A DNA stretch of 64,000 nucleotides from Vagococcus penaei (GTDB lineage Bacteria > Bacillota > Bacilli > Lactobacillales > Vagococcaceae): the NCBI RefSeq assembly GCF_001998885.1, contig NZ_CP019609.1, forward strand, positions 1,848,001 to 1,912,000. Reading direction: 5' to 3'. The notes beneath the pieces were generated by a model. That model was not told the DNA's origin, ran no database searches, and worked only from the letters and a program-made list of their open reading frames with translations. A program made the translations under genes and the position numbers. This document shows positions 29,080 through 37,453 of the stretch, piece after piece (the stretch's first letter is position 1; each line of letters opens with the position of its first letter).

Positions 29080-29119
29080 AAATCAGCAGCTGGTCATTGG
29101 GCTAGTTGCTGATTTTTTA
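29080..29119 (+). terminator. Intrinsic terminator of xpt-pbuX
   Basis: AAATCAGCAGCTGG / CTAGTTGCTGATTT with a T run. Confidence 0.8.
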
Positions 29120-29235
29120 TTATAAAAAAATTGGCCATCCTTATTTATCCTTGATTAACGCTTTACACGACACTTAGAGGTTGTTAAGATAAACATATAT
29201 AAAATATGTTGTTTAAGAAAGTGGTTGAGGTTATT

Positions 29236-30369
29236 TTGTCGAAGATTATATTACCAGGTTCGACAATTGGTATAATTGGTGGAAAGCACCTTAGTCGAAT
29301 GATGGCAATTGCTGCCAAACAAATGGGTTTAAAAGTTGTGATTATTGACCCAGATGACAATTGTCCGGCATCGTCGATTGTGGATAAACAGATTCTATCA
29401 GATATTAATGATGAATTAGGATTAATTCAATTAGCTGATAGTTGTGATGTCATTACCTATGAATATGAATCTGTTAATTCTGTTGCATTAGATTATTTAG
29501 AAAAAGTTGCATATGTACCTCAGGGAACGATGGGCTTATCAGTGACTCAAGACAGAATTTTAGAACGAGAGTTTTTAAATAATCATTTAATTAATATCGC
29601 CCCCTATGAAACAGTGATTGTGGTATCGGATGTGCGTGAGGCGATTCAAAAATTAGGTTATCCATGTATGGTAAAGCGGGCAAGACGTAATCCGTATGAA
29701 GAAGAGGTTGTCCTTATTCAGTCTAGTCAAGATGTTGACAAAGTAGTACCACTAATTCAAAAGGGAGCCTGTATTGTAGAACCAGTTTTATCGATTAAAA
29801 AAGAATTGTTTATTTCGATTGGGATAAATCGCAATGGGGAATATACACTGTTTCCTATTGTTGAGACTGTTCCTGATGTTAATCATGATTTAAGCGATGT
29901 TGTGGCATTTTTTGAAGCAGAAGAATTAACGGAGGACTTAAAAAATCAAATCTATTTAATTGCAAAAGTGGTAGCATCAGAATTGAATGTCAGTGGCGTG
30001 GTAGGAATTGAATTGTTTTTAACGGAGGAAAACAATTTATATGTGAATGAAATTTCTGCTCGTCCTCATGATTATAGCTTATATACAATCAATGGCTGTA
30101 ACTTTTCAGAGTATGACGTCCATATTCGTGGTCTTTGCAATTGGAAATTACCAACAATTTGGCATTATTTGCCGTCAGTAACTTTTATGATTACTAATCA
30201 AAATGTTGATTTGGTAAGCGGATTAATCAATCAAAAGCCAAACTGGCATTTTCACTTCTATGAACGACTAAGACGAGAAGGCGAAAAACGGTATGGTCAC
30301 GTCACCGTGGTCACAGATGATTTAGAAGCAACACAAGAAGAATTAAGGAATTTAAAGATATTAAATTAG
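29236..30369 (+). CDS. PurK-like ATP-grasp protein, divergent
   Basis: A 377-residue ATP-grasp protein related to PurK (N5-carboxyaminoimidazole ribonucleotide synthetase). The TTG at 29236 has GAGGTT upstream; the ATG at 29206 has none. The N-terminal motif reads GGKHLSRMM instead of GGGQLGRM. The family's glycine-rich GGYDGKGQ-type loop is replaced by RRNPYEEEVV, while NEISARPHDYS and the final GHVTV are PurK-like. There is no purE beside it and it lies outside any pur operon. The substrate may differ from that of true PurK. The stop touches the gene of a GntR regulator. Confidence 0.75.
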   Translation: MSKIILPGSTIGIIGGKHLSRMMAIAAKQMGLKVVIIDPDDNCPASSIVDKQILSDINDELGLIQLADSCDVITYEYESVNSVALDYLEKVAYVPQGTMGLSVTQDRILEREFLNNHLINIAPYETVIVVSDVREAIQKLGYPCMVKRARRNPYEEEVVLIQSSQDVDKVVPLIQKGACIVEPVLSIKKELFISIGINRNGEYTLFPIVETVPDVNHDLSDVVAFFEAEELTEDLKNQIYLIAKVVASELNVSGVVGIELFLTEENNLYVNEISARPHDYSLYTINGCNFSEYDVHIRGLCNWKLPTIWHYLPSVTFMITNQNVDLVSGLINQKPNWHFHFYERLRREGEKRYGHVTVVTDDLEATQEELRNLKILN

Positions 30370-30390
30370 GTGAAAAAGAGGGTTGTTAAA

Positions 30391-31029
30391 TTGGGGAAAA
30401 GCAAACGAATTCAGAAAATTGCATATGACTACATTAAGTTAAATATTGAGTCAGGAGTTTGGCGTGATGATGTTAAACTGGTTGAACAAGATATTTCGGA
30501 TCAATTAGAAATTAGTCGAACACCAATTCGGGAAGCGATTAATGAGTTGGTAGCTGAGGGATACTTATATAAAGAACCTAATAAAGGTGTGATTGTTCGT
30601 AAAACAAAAATTTCTGAAAAAGAGTTTTTAGAACGAACGCAATTATTGGAATTGTTATTTTCAAGTTATACGTTTCAATTGCAAGCAAAAAAATTAAGTT
30701 ATCGTGACTCTTTTAGTTTAGAACAGCTGGAGCGTGTGTTAGAAGCAACTGATTTAATGGAAAAAAAATTAGCAACACAGTTATTTTTAGAAGATTTTTT
30801 GTGTGAGTTAAATAATCGAGTGATGCGTCAGGTCATCATGAATAATTTTAGGCAATTATTTTTGACAAAATTTCCAGCTGTACCAGAAACTTTTCTCTAT
30901 GATGAACTGTATCGGTCGTTTTCTCGAGTGATTGAGCATTTGAAAGAAGCTCGTTATGATTTGTGTCGTAAAGATATTCGGATTTTTTTCAATCGCTTGA
31001 ATTTAGAATTAATCGATCAACAAATATAA
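30391..31029 (+). CDS. GntR-family transcriptional regulator
   Basis: A 212-residue regulator. The winged helix (KIAYDYIKLNIESGVW ... VEQDISDQLEISRTPIREAINELVAEGYLYKEPNKGVIVRK) is clearly GntR. The C-terminal helical region is FCD-like, suggesting a small acid or sugar-acid ligand. The TTG at 30391 is used because GAGGG ends 8 nt upstream; the GTG at 30370, right after the previous stop, has no binding site. The target is unknown; neighbouring genes for the ATP-grasp protein and the aldo/keto reductase are candidates. Confidence 0.85.
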   Translation: MGKSKRIQKIAYDYIKLNIESGVWRDDVKLVEQDISDQLEISRTPIREAINELVAEGYLYKEPNKGVIVRKTKISEKEFLERTQLLELLFSSYTFQLQAKKLSYRDSFSLEQLERVLEATDLMEKKLATQLFLEDFLCELNNRVMRQVIMNNFRQLFLTKFPAVPETFLYDELYRSFSRVIEHLKEARYDLCRKDIRIFFNRLNLELIDQQI

Positions 31030-31048
31030 AACAAGGAGGTTATTGATA

Positions 31049-31966
31049 ATGCAACAATTAACATTAGGTAGCAGTGCATTAGATGTCTCACAAATTGGTT
31101 TAGGTTGTATGCGTATGAGTGATTTAACGGTTAGGCAAGCTGTAAAGGTGATTGAAACCAGTTTAGAACAGGGGATTAATTTCTTTGATCATGCGGATAT
31201 TTATGGACAAGGTCAAGCTGAAAAAACATTTTCCAGTGCACTAAAAGAATTAGGCATTAACCGAGAAAAAGTCGTTATTCAGTCAAAATGTGGGATTCGT
31301 GACGGATACTATGATTTTTCAAAGGAGCATATTCTAACGTCTGTTGATGAAATTCTTAACCGATTAGATACTGAGTATATCGATACGTTAGGCTTACACC
31401 GACCAGATGCCTTGGTAGAGCCGGAAGAAGTAGCTGAAGCTTTTGACTCTTTATATCGTTCAGGTAAAGTCCGCCATTTTGGTGTGAGTAATCATAATCC
31501 TTATCAAATTGAACTATTAAAGCGTTATTGTGAGCAACCAATTGAATTTAATCAATTACAATTTGGCTTGATGCATGCAGATATGGTACGAGTTGGTTTG
31601 AACGTTAATAATCACCTTGATGCTGCCATTGACCGAGATGGTTATACTTTAGATTATGCACGTTTAAATCAAATGACGATTCAAGCATGGTCGCCATTGC
31701 AACATGGTTTTTTTGCGGGAACATTTATTGGTGACCCAGAATTTTTTGAGTTAAATCAAGTCTTAGAGGAATTAGCTGAAACTTACGGAGTCACACCAGC
31801 AGGTATTGCTACTGCATGGATTAGTCAACATCCAGCCAAAATCCAAACATTAATTGGTACAATGACACCAAGTCGAATCACTGAAATGGCGCAGGCAAAT
31901 CGAGTAGCCATGACAAAACAAGAATGGTATCGCTTGTACCGAGCTGCTGGTAATAAGTTACTATAA
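31049..31966 (+). CDS. Aldo/keto reductase
   Basis: A 305-residue aldo/keto reductase of the E. coli YdhF type. It has the strand start LGSSALDVSQIGLGCMRM, the catalytic Asp/Tyr segment INFFDHADIYGQGQAE, the active-site TLGLHRPD in place of the usual LIHWP, and the NADP-binding end (IQTLIGTMTPSRI). The ATG at 31049 follows AAGGAGGT. It lies between the GntR regulator and an ABC transporter, which suggests one operon. The substrate is unknown. Confidence 0.9.
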   Translation: MQQLTLGSSALDVSQIGLGCMRMSDLTVRQAVKVIETSLEQGINFFDHADIYGQGQAEKTFSSALKELGINREKVVIQSKCGIRDGYYDFSKEHILTSVDEILNRLDTEYIDTLGLHRPDALVEPEEVAEAFDSLYRSGKVRHFGVSNHNPYQIELLKRYCEQPIEFNQLQFGLMHADMVRVGLNVNNHLDAAIDRDGYTLDYARLNQMTIQAWSPLQHGFFAGTFIGDPEFFELNQVLEELAETYGVTPAGIATAWISQHPAKIQTLIGTMTPSRITEMAQANRVAMTKQEWYRLYRAAGNKLL

Positions 31967-31977
31967 GGAGTGATTAA

Positions 31978-32841
31978 GTGGATATTGAAATAACGCAACT
32001 AAAAATGTCATATGGGCGTCGACCAGTCTTAGATATTCCTGAATTAAATATTAAAAGTGGTTACGCGTATGGATTAGTTGGTAAAAATGGTGCGGGCAAA
32101 ACTACTTTTTTTAAATGCTTAACCAATATTATTATTAAATATCAAGGGATTATTACTATCGATAATAAAAATGTTCGAGAAAATCCAGATGTTTTACAGT
32201 CAGTTGGGATTGTTTTAGATGGTATGTCAGTCTATCAAGATCGAACGGGTTGGTTTAATATTGATTATTTTTCTAAATTACGTGGGACTGAAAATCGTCA
32301 ACTTGCTGAGCAACTCGCTTTAGAATTAGAAATGTCAGAATATCTACATCATAAAGTTAAAACCTATTCATATGGTATGACCAAAAAATTAATTTTGCTA
32401 ATAGCTTTATTACATGAACCTAAGCTGCTTATCTTGGATGAGCCTTTCAGAGGCTTAGACAGTGAAACAGTTGCTTGGTTTAAATATTATTTGAGTAAGT
32501 TGACTAGTAAGGGTATGACTTTACTGATATCAAGTCATGTAAAAGCAGATATTGTGACTTTATGCGATCAAGTTATGGTGTTACAAGATGGTCGAGTGGC
32601 AAAAATACTTGATTTGACCTCAGTAGATGAAGCACAATTGCGCGATATCCAGACAACAAATCAAGCAGGGTTCATTGCTATTTTGGAAACAATCGGTTAT
32701 CCATATGAAAAAAATGGGCAACAGCTTCGTTTAACTATCAAGGATGATCGTTGGATTTTAGTGAAGCAAGAGTTATTGGAACAACAGATTGAAATAACTG
32801 AGTTAATACCAGTCCATGTACTGGATCAATCACTTAATTAA
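31978..32841 (+). CDS. ABC transporter ATP-binding protein
   Basis: A 287-residue ATPase with Walker A GKNGAGKTT, Walker B LLILDEPFRGLD and H-loop ISSHVKADI. The signature is YSYGMTKK rather than LSGGQ, as in some ABC-2 type exporters. A GTG start follows AAGGAGTGA. The extra C-terminal 60 residues follow the ABC core. It pairs with the permease downstream. It resembles bacteriocin- or peptide-type exporters, but the cargo cannot be deduced. Confidence 0.88.
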   Translation: MDIEITQLKMSYGRRPVLDIPELNIKSGYAYGLVGKNGAGKTTFFKCLTNIIIKYQGIITIDNKNVRENPDVLQSVGIVLDGMSVYQDRTGWFNIDYFSKLRGTENRQLAEQLALELEMSEYLHHKVKTYSYGMTKKLILLIALLHEPKLLILDEPFRGLDSETVAWFKYYLSKLTSKGMTLLISSHVKADIVTLCDQVMVLQDGRVAKILDLTSVDEAQLRDIQTTNQAGFIAILETIGYPYEKNGQQLRLTIKDDRWILVKQELLEQQIEITELIPVHVLDQSLN

Positions 32842-32861
32842 AAGGGGGCGCTTATACAAAA

Positions 32862-33617
32862 ATGACAGGGCGAATGATTTTTAAAGCAGAATTTTTTAAG
32901 TATTTACAAGATAAAAAGTATATTGGTGTCACAATATCTTTAGCGGTTTTGAATGTATTAGCCACTATTTATTTTACTTATTTGATTGATCACATGACTC
33001 AATCAGGCAATCAGATGGAAACCATTTTTAATGGAGTATTGGTTACCTTTTTTATTATGTGTTTGTTTGCAAACATTATTTTTATGTTTTTTTATCCATT
33101 TCATTTACTCGCAATGGATTATAAAAATGATGTTATGCCCTTACTTTTAGCATCCGGTGTCAATCGACGTAAATTATTCTTTTCTAAATTAGGTGCGACA
33201 TTTATTTGGGTAATAGGGATTACTACCATTTTAATTTTGATTCCTGGACTCATTATTTTATTTCGTTTATCCCAAGAAGCTAGTTTGTCGGTTCTTTATG
33301 CCAATATTATTGACACCATTCGTGCTGAAAATTTATCCTTAATAGGTCTTGTGTTTTCTTTTTTACTAAATTATCTTAATACCCTGGTTTTGATTTCTTT
33401 AACAACGATTATGTTAAAAGGCCGTAATTTAGCTATTTTAGTTTATTTTGGACTTTATATGTGTCAGTCACTCATTTTAGGTTTTCTTCAATTAATTCCA
33501 ATTCAGTTACAGTTCACTCAGACCGGTCAATTTTTATTATCTAGTTTAGCTTTATTTTTTATGACGATTATTGGTGTCATAGTGGCTTTAATGAGTATGA
33601 AACGTCAAAATTTATAG
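32862..33617 (+). CDS. ABC-2 type membrane permease
   Basis: A 251-residue hydrophobic protein with six predicted membrane helices and the ABC-2 feature VNRRKLFFSKLGATFIWVIGI. It is the membrane partner of the upstream ATPase (20-nt gap). ATG at 32862 or 32874 could be the start; AAAGGGGG lies upstream. A terminator follows. It has no identifiable family beyond ABC-2 permease. Confidence 0.8.
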   Translation: MTGRMIFKAEFFKYLQDKKYIGVTISLAVLNVLATIYFTYLIDHMTQSGNQMETIFNGVLVTFFIMCLFANIIFMFFYPFHLLAMDYKNDVMPLLLASGVNRRKLFFSKLGATFIWVIGITTILILIPGLIILFRLSQEASLSVLYANIIDTIRAENLSLIGLVFSFLLNYLNTLVLISLTTIMLKGRNLAILVYFGLYMCQSLILGFLQLIPIQLQFTQTGQFLLSSLALFFMTIIGVIVALMSMKRQNL

Positions 33618-33639
33618 AAAACACGAACATTTATAAAAC

Positions 33640-33678
33640 AAAAAGCAAGATTGATATAATATCTCTTGCTTTTTTTTT
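33640..33678 (+). terminator. Intrinsic terminator after the ABC transporter
   Basis: AAAGCAAGA / TCTTGCTTT with a T run of nine. Confidence 0.75.
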
Positions 33679-33787
33679 GTTATAGTGTAGATTAACATAG
33701 GAATCAAGACGAATAGGAATAATAGCAATTATTTTGTTCGGATTTTTTGTTTCCTTATTATGCACTATGTCTAGGAGGAAAAGACAA

Positions 33788-34765
33788 ATGAAAATTTTTG
33801 ATTATGAAGACGTACAACTTGTTCCAAATAAGTGTATTGTTGAGAGCCGTTCTGAATGTGATACAAGTGTGAAACTTGGTGGCAGAACATTTAAAATGCC
33901 TGTTGTTCCAGCTAATATGCAAACGATTATTGATGAAACAATCGCTGAGAAATTAGCAAGTGATGGCTACTTTTATATTATGCACCGCTTTGATGAAGAA
34001 GGCCGTATTCCTTTTATTAAGCATATGCATAATAAAGGTTTATTTGCTTCGATAAGTGTAGGCGTTAAACCAAATGAATATGAATTTGTTAAACAATTGG
34101 CTGATACTAACGTGATTCCTGAGTATGTCACAATTGATATTGCTCACGGTCATTCAGACAGTGTTATTAATATGATTAAGCATTTAAAAGAATATATCCC
34201 AGAAACGTTTGTTATAGCTGGAAATGTTGGAACTCCTGAAGCTGTTCGTGAACTAGAAAATGCTGGAGCAGATGCAACGAAAGTCGGCATTGGACCAGGT
34301 AAAGTATGCATTACTAAGCTTAAAACAGGTTTTGGAACTGGTGGCTGGCAATTATCGGCATTAAGAAGATGTAGTAAAGCAGCCCGTAAACCACTAATCG
34401 CAGATGGTGGGATTCGTACACATGGTGATATTGCTAAATCGGTTCGTTTTGGTGCAACAATGGTTATGGTCGGTTCATTATTTGCTGGTCATGAAGAATC
34501 ACCAGGGCAAACAAAAGAAGAAAATGGTGTGTTATACAAAGAGTATTTTGGTAGTGCCTCTCAATTCCAAAAAGGTGAACACAAAAACGTTGAAGGTAAA
34601 AAAATCTGGATTGAACATAAAGGTGCATTAGCTGATACGTTAAATGAAATGCAACAAGACTTGCAATCATCAATTTCGTATGCTGGTGGAAAAGATTTAA
34701 AAGCTATTACGAAAGTTGATTATGTCGTTGTAAAGAATTCAATTTTTAATGGCGATATTTTTTAA
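33788..34765 (+). CDS. guaC: GMP reductase
   Basis: A 325-residue GuaC that converts GMP to IMP with NADPH. ATG at 33788 follows AGGAGG; a longer frame to 33734 is not supported. The start [25 protein letters not shown], the catalytic cysteine segment [19 protein letters not shown] and the NAD loop [11 protein letters not shown] are all present. It complements the xpt-pbuX purine salvage unit nearby. No purine riboswitch is seen in its leader. The stop lies only 19 nt before the left end of the insertion sequence. Confidence 0.96.
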   Translation: MKIFDYEDVQLVPNKCIVESRSECDTSVKLGGRTFKMPVVPANMQTIIDETIAEKLASDGYFYIMHRFDEEGRIPFIKHMHNKGLFASISVGVKPNEYEFVKQLADTNVIPEYVTIDIAHGHSDSVINMIKHLKEYIPETFVIAGNVGTPEAVRELENAGADATKVGIGPGKVCITKLKTGFGTGGWQLSALRRCSKAARKPLIADGGIRTHGDIAKSVRFGATMVMVGSLFAGHEESPGQTKEENGVLYKEYFGSASQFQKGEHKNVEGKKIWIEHKGALADTLNEMQQDLQSSISYAGGKDLKAITKVDYVVVKNSIFNGDIF

Positions 34766-34784
34766 TTAAATAGTCTAACAAGAT

Positions 34785-34806
34785 AAAAAGAGGCTGTGAC
34801 ATAAGT
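34785..34806 (+). repeat. Left terminal inverted repeat of the IS
   Basis: 22 bp, exact reverse complement of 36577-36598. Confidence 0.95.
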
Positions 34807-34820
34807 CTCTGAATAAAACA

Positions 34821-34870
34821 AAAAAGCGATCAAATTTATGAGTAAAATTCATTTATTTGATCGCTTTTTT
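34821..34870 (+). terminator. Terminator-like hairpin inside the IS left end
   Basis: AAAAAGCGATCAAAT (34821-34835) pairs with ATTTGATCGCTTTTT (34855-34869). It probably shields the transposase from outside promoters and now ends guaC transcription. Confidence 0.75.
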
Positions 34871-34938
34871 TAGTTAAAATAAAAACGTACAGGTGACACC
34901 CTGTACGTTAAGTCATTCTCCCGAAAGGAAAACTAAAA

Positions 34939-36624
34939 ATGTATACAAATTATAACATGAATCAACTTACTTTAGATATAACAACTTCTTATGTTCCTAA
35001 AAAAGATAACACCGCATGGTTTATTAATGAACTAGTTGAGTCACTGGAGCTTAGCGAACCATATCTATTTGGAAGACCTAGAAAATATGATTTAAAAGTA
35101 GTTCTTAAATTAACTTTATTTGCCTATACTAGAAGTGTTTTTACTAGTCGTAAAATTGAACAACTAGCAGAAGAAAGCCTACCGGCTCGTTGGTTAACTC
35201 AAGAACAAGTTCCGAGTTATCGGACAATTGCCCGTTTCAGAACATCTAACGATATTGATAAATTATTACAAAGAAGTTTAGACTCCTTAGTTACTTATTT
35301 ACGTGAACAACAACTTATTAATGATGCTATTTTTATTGATGGAACTAAACTATTAGCTGATGCCAATAAATATAGCTTTGTTTGGAAGAAAAGTACTATT
35401 AAGTTTGATCAAATGAATCGACAACAAATCATCAACCTATCAGCTGAATTAAAAGAAGCATATGAGACAAGTTCTATACCAGAGGGATCACATTTAACTT
35501 TGGATATGGTAGATGAAATATTAACCCAATTAGAACTTAGATTAGATGATTTAGAAGAAAAAGTTATCAAAACAGCTAAACTTTCACCTAACCCGTTTAA
35601 GGTAAAACGACGTACCTTAAAAAGTAAAAAAAGAAAGTTGAAAATTCGACGTGATAAAATGAATGAGCATCAGGATAAATTAGCTATTTGTGGTAATAGA
35701 AATAGTTATTCAAAAACCGATCATGACGCCACTTTTATGAAAGTTAAAGAAGATCCGATGCAAAACGGTCAGTTAAAACCAGCATATAACTTACAAATAG
35801 CCACTAGTAATCAATACATTATTGGATATGATATCTTTCAAAATCCTACAGATACTAAGACACTTCAACCATTCTTAGAAAAGTTAAAAATAGAAAATAG
35901 AGTCCCTAAATACATTGTTGCAGATGCTGGATACGGATCAGAATCAAACTATCGCTACCTAGAAGACAACTTTTCAGAACACATTGCAGTTATCCCTTAT
36001 GGGACAATGCTTAAAGAAAAAAGTAAGAAATGGAAAACGGATGAAAGAAAAGTCATGAATTGGAGCTATAAAGATAAGGAAGATTATTACGTAGACCCGA
36101 AGGGAGTCCATTTTAACTTTATTGGGTATCGAAAAAGAACAGATAAAGATGGGTTTACTCGTGATTTTAAAGAATATCAAGCAGAAAGATATGATGAAAA
36201 TAAAGATGTCATTCCTGAATCACTTACTCCAAAAGGCCACACTCGAAAAATAATGGTCAATCCTTCTTGGGAGTATCATAAAACTAAACAAAATGACCAA
36301 CTTTCAAATGAAATAATCGCTAAGGTCTACAGCCAAAGAAAAATTGACGTTGAGCCAGTTTTTGGATGGATGAAGGCTTGTTTAGGCTTCAATCGATTTC
36401 ATATTCGTGGGATCAACAACGTCAAAAAAGAATCAGGAATACTCGTATTAGCCTTAAATATAATGAAATTGGCTGTAAATCAGAAAAATAAGCCAATAGA
36501 TAACATAAAAAAATCGGAATCCAAAAATCTTTTTAAGATTTTCGAATTTCGATTCTTTTATTTAAGAACTGTAACTACTTATGTCACAGCCTCTTTTTTA
36601 TGCGGTAGAATTATGAGACAATAA
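34939..36624 (+). CDS. IS1182-family transposase
   Basis: A 561-residue DDE transposase. The N-terminal domain is typical (LFGRPRKYDLKVVLKLTLFAYTRSVFTSRKIEQLAEE) and the catalytic region has DGTKLLADANKYSF, VADAGYGSESNYRYLE and VEPVFGWMKACLGFNRFHIRG. AAAGGA precedes the ATG. The reading frame appears intact. Its last residues (about LCGRIMRQ) are encoded beyond the right inverted repeat, so the stop at 36622-36624 lies in flanking DNA. Confidence 0.93.
   Translation: MYTNYNMNQLTLDITTSYVPKKDNTAWFINELVESLELSEPYLFGRPRKYDLKVVLKLTLFAYTRSVFTSRKIEQLAEESLPARWLTQEQVPSYRTIARFRTSNDIDKLLQRSLDSLVTYLREQQLINDAIFIDGTKLLADANKYSFVWKKSTIKFDQMNRQQIINLSAELKEAYETSSIPEGSHLTLDMVDEILTQLELRLDDLEEKVIKTAKLSPNPFKVKRRTLKSKKRKLKIRRDKMNEHQDKLAICGNRNSYSKTDHDATFMKVKEDPMQNGQLKPAYNLQIATSNQYIIGYDIFQNPTDTKTLQPFLEKLKIENRVPKYIVADAGYGSESNYRYLEDNFSEHIAVIPYGTMLKEKSKKWKTDERKVMNWSYKDKEDYYVDPKGVHFNFIGYRKRTDKDGFTRDFKEYQAERYDENKDVIPESLTPKGHTRKIMVNPSWEYHKTKQNDQLSNEIIAKVYSQRKIDVEPVFGWMKACLGFNRFHIRGINNVKKESGILVLALNIMKLAVNQKNKPIDNIKKSESKNLFKIFEFRFFYLRTVTTYVTASFLCGRIMRQ
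36511..36560. other. AT-rich hairpin near the IS right end
   Basis: AATCG ... AAAATCTT and AAGATTTT ... CGATT form an imperfect stem flanked by an A run and a T run, so it could act as a terminator in either direction, including for the minus-strand HAD gene. Confidence 0.45.
36577..36598 (-). repeat. Right terminal inverted repeat of the IS
   Basis: 22 bp, exact reverse complement of 34785-34806; lies inside the 3' end of the transposase frame. Confidence 0.95.
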
Positions 36625-36631
36625 AAATGCC

Positions 36632-37441
36632 TTATAAAACCCATTCTTTTAATGCATGGGCAACACCATGTTCATCATTTGTTTTGGTGATTTTATCTGC
36701 AGCTTTTTTGACAGATGCTACCGCGTTACCCATTGCAACGCCAACACCAGCTGCTTCAATCATTGATAAGTCATTTTCATTATCACCAATTGCCATCACT
36801 TCATCACGCTGAATACCAAGACGATCAGCTAATTCAAAGACCGCACCACCTTTAGAGGCTTGTTTATTTAAAATTTCAAAATAAATGGTATCGCTTTTGA
36901 CCATTGTGAAACGGTCACGATAGCTTTGAGGGATTTTAGTGATTGCTTCATCTAAAACTTTAGGATCATCAATCATCATCATCTTGATAAATTCAATTTG
37001 TTCTGTCATCTCATCGACTGCACGATACACAAGAGGGATACCAGTTAGCATAGCTTCATTAATTGTGTAAGGACTGATATTTCGATTAGCTGTGTACATT
37101 GTCGTAGCATCTTGAACATGAAAGTGGACATTTAATTTACGTGACAGATACTCTAAATCTAAATAGTCATCAAAAGTCATCGGGTGTTTCAAAACGATTT
37201 CTTTAGTGCCAGTATTTTGGACTAAAGCACCATTGTAAGTGATGGAATAACTATGGTCACTTGTCAAATCAAGTTCGTTAATGATGTGTTCAATCCCAAT
37301 AGTTGGTCGTCCAGTTGCAATCACAATATTGACGCCAGCTTCGATGGCTGTTTTAATGGTTGCTTTGACCTCAGGCGTAATTTTTCTTTCTGAATTTAAT
37401 AGTGTGCCATCAATATCGATAGCAACAAGTTTAATCGACAA
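36632..37441 (-). CDS. Cof-type HAD-IIB phosphatase (YidA-like)
   Basis: A 269-residue HAD hydrolase. Motif I is DIDGTLLNSE, motif II ATGRP, and motif IV GDNENDLSMIEAAGVGVAMGNA. A C2B cap domain lies between. TTG at 37441 is the start, with AAGGAG upstream. Family members dephosphorylate sugar phosphates or flavin nucleotides. The substrate is not readable from sequence. It is followed on its strand by the IS. Confidence 0.9.
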   Translation of the reverse strand: MSIKLVAIDIDGTLLNSERKITPEVKATIKTAIEAGVNIVIATGRPTIGIEHIINELDLTSDHSYSITYNGALVQNTGTKEIVLKHPMTFDDYLDLEYLSRKLNVHFHVQDATTMYTANRNISPYTINEAMLTGIPLVYRAVDEMTEQIEFIKMMMIDDPKVLDEAITKIPQSYRDRFTMVKSDTIYFEILNKQASKGGAVFELADRLGIQRDEVMAIGDNENDLSMIEAAGVGVAMGNAVASVKKAADKITKTNDEHGVAHALKEWVL

Positions 37442-37453
37442 ATTAATCTCTCC

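Larger units (their letters stand above)
34785..36598. mobile_element. IS1182-family insertion sequence
   Basis: Perfect 22-bp inverted repeats bound the element: left 34785-34806 and right 36577-36598, each beginning AAAAAGAGGCTGTGACATAA from the outside. Its length is 1814 bp, in the IS1182 range. It carries one transposase. Just inside the left repeat a strong hairpin and T run (34821-34870) can stop incoming transcription. A second hairpin (ACGTACAGG / CCTGTACGT, 34885-34909) lies before the transposase ribosome binding site. No target duplication is evident next to the repeats. Confidence 0.93.

Noticed and set aside
34770-36610. Target-site duplication of the IS1182 element
   Set aside because: The bases just outside both inverted repeats do not match in any length I could see.
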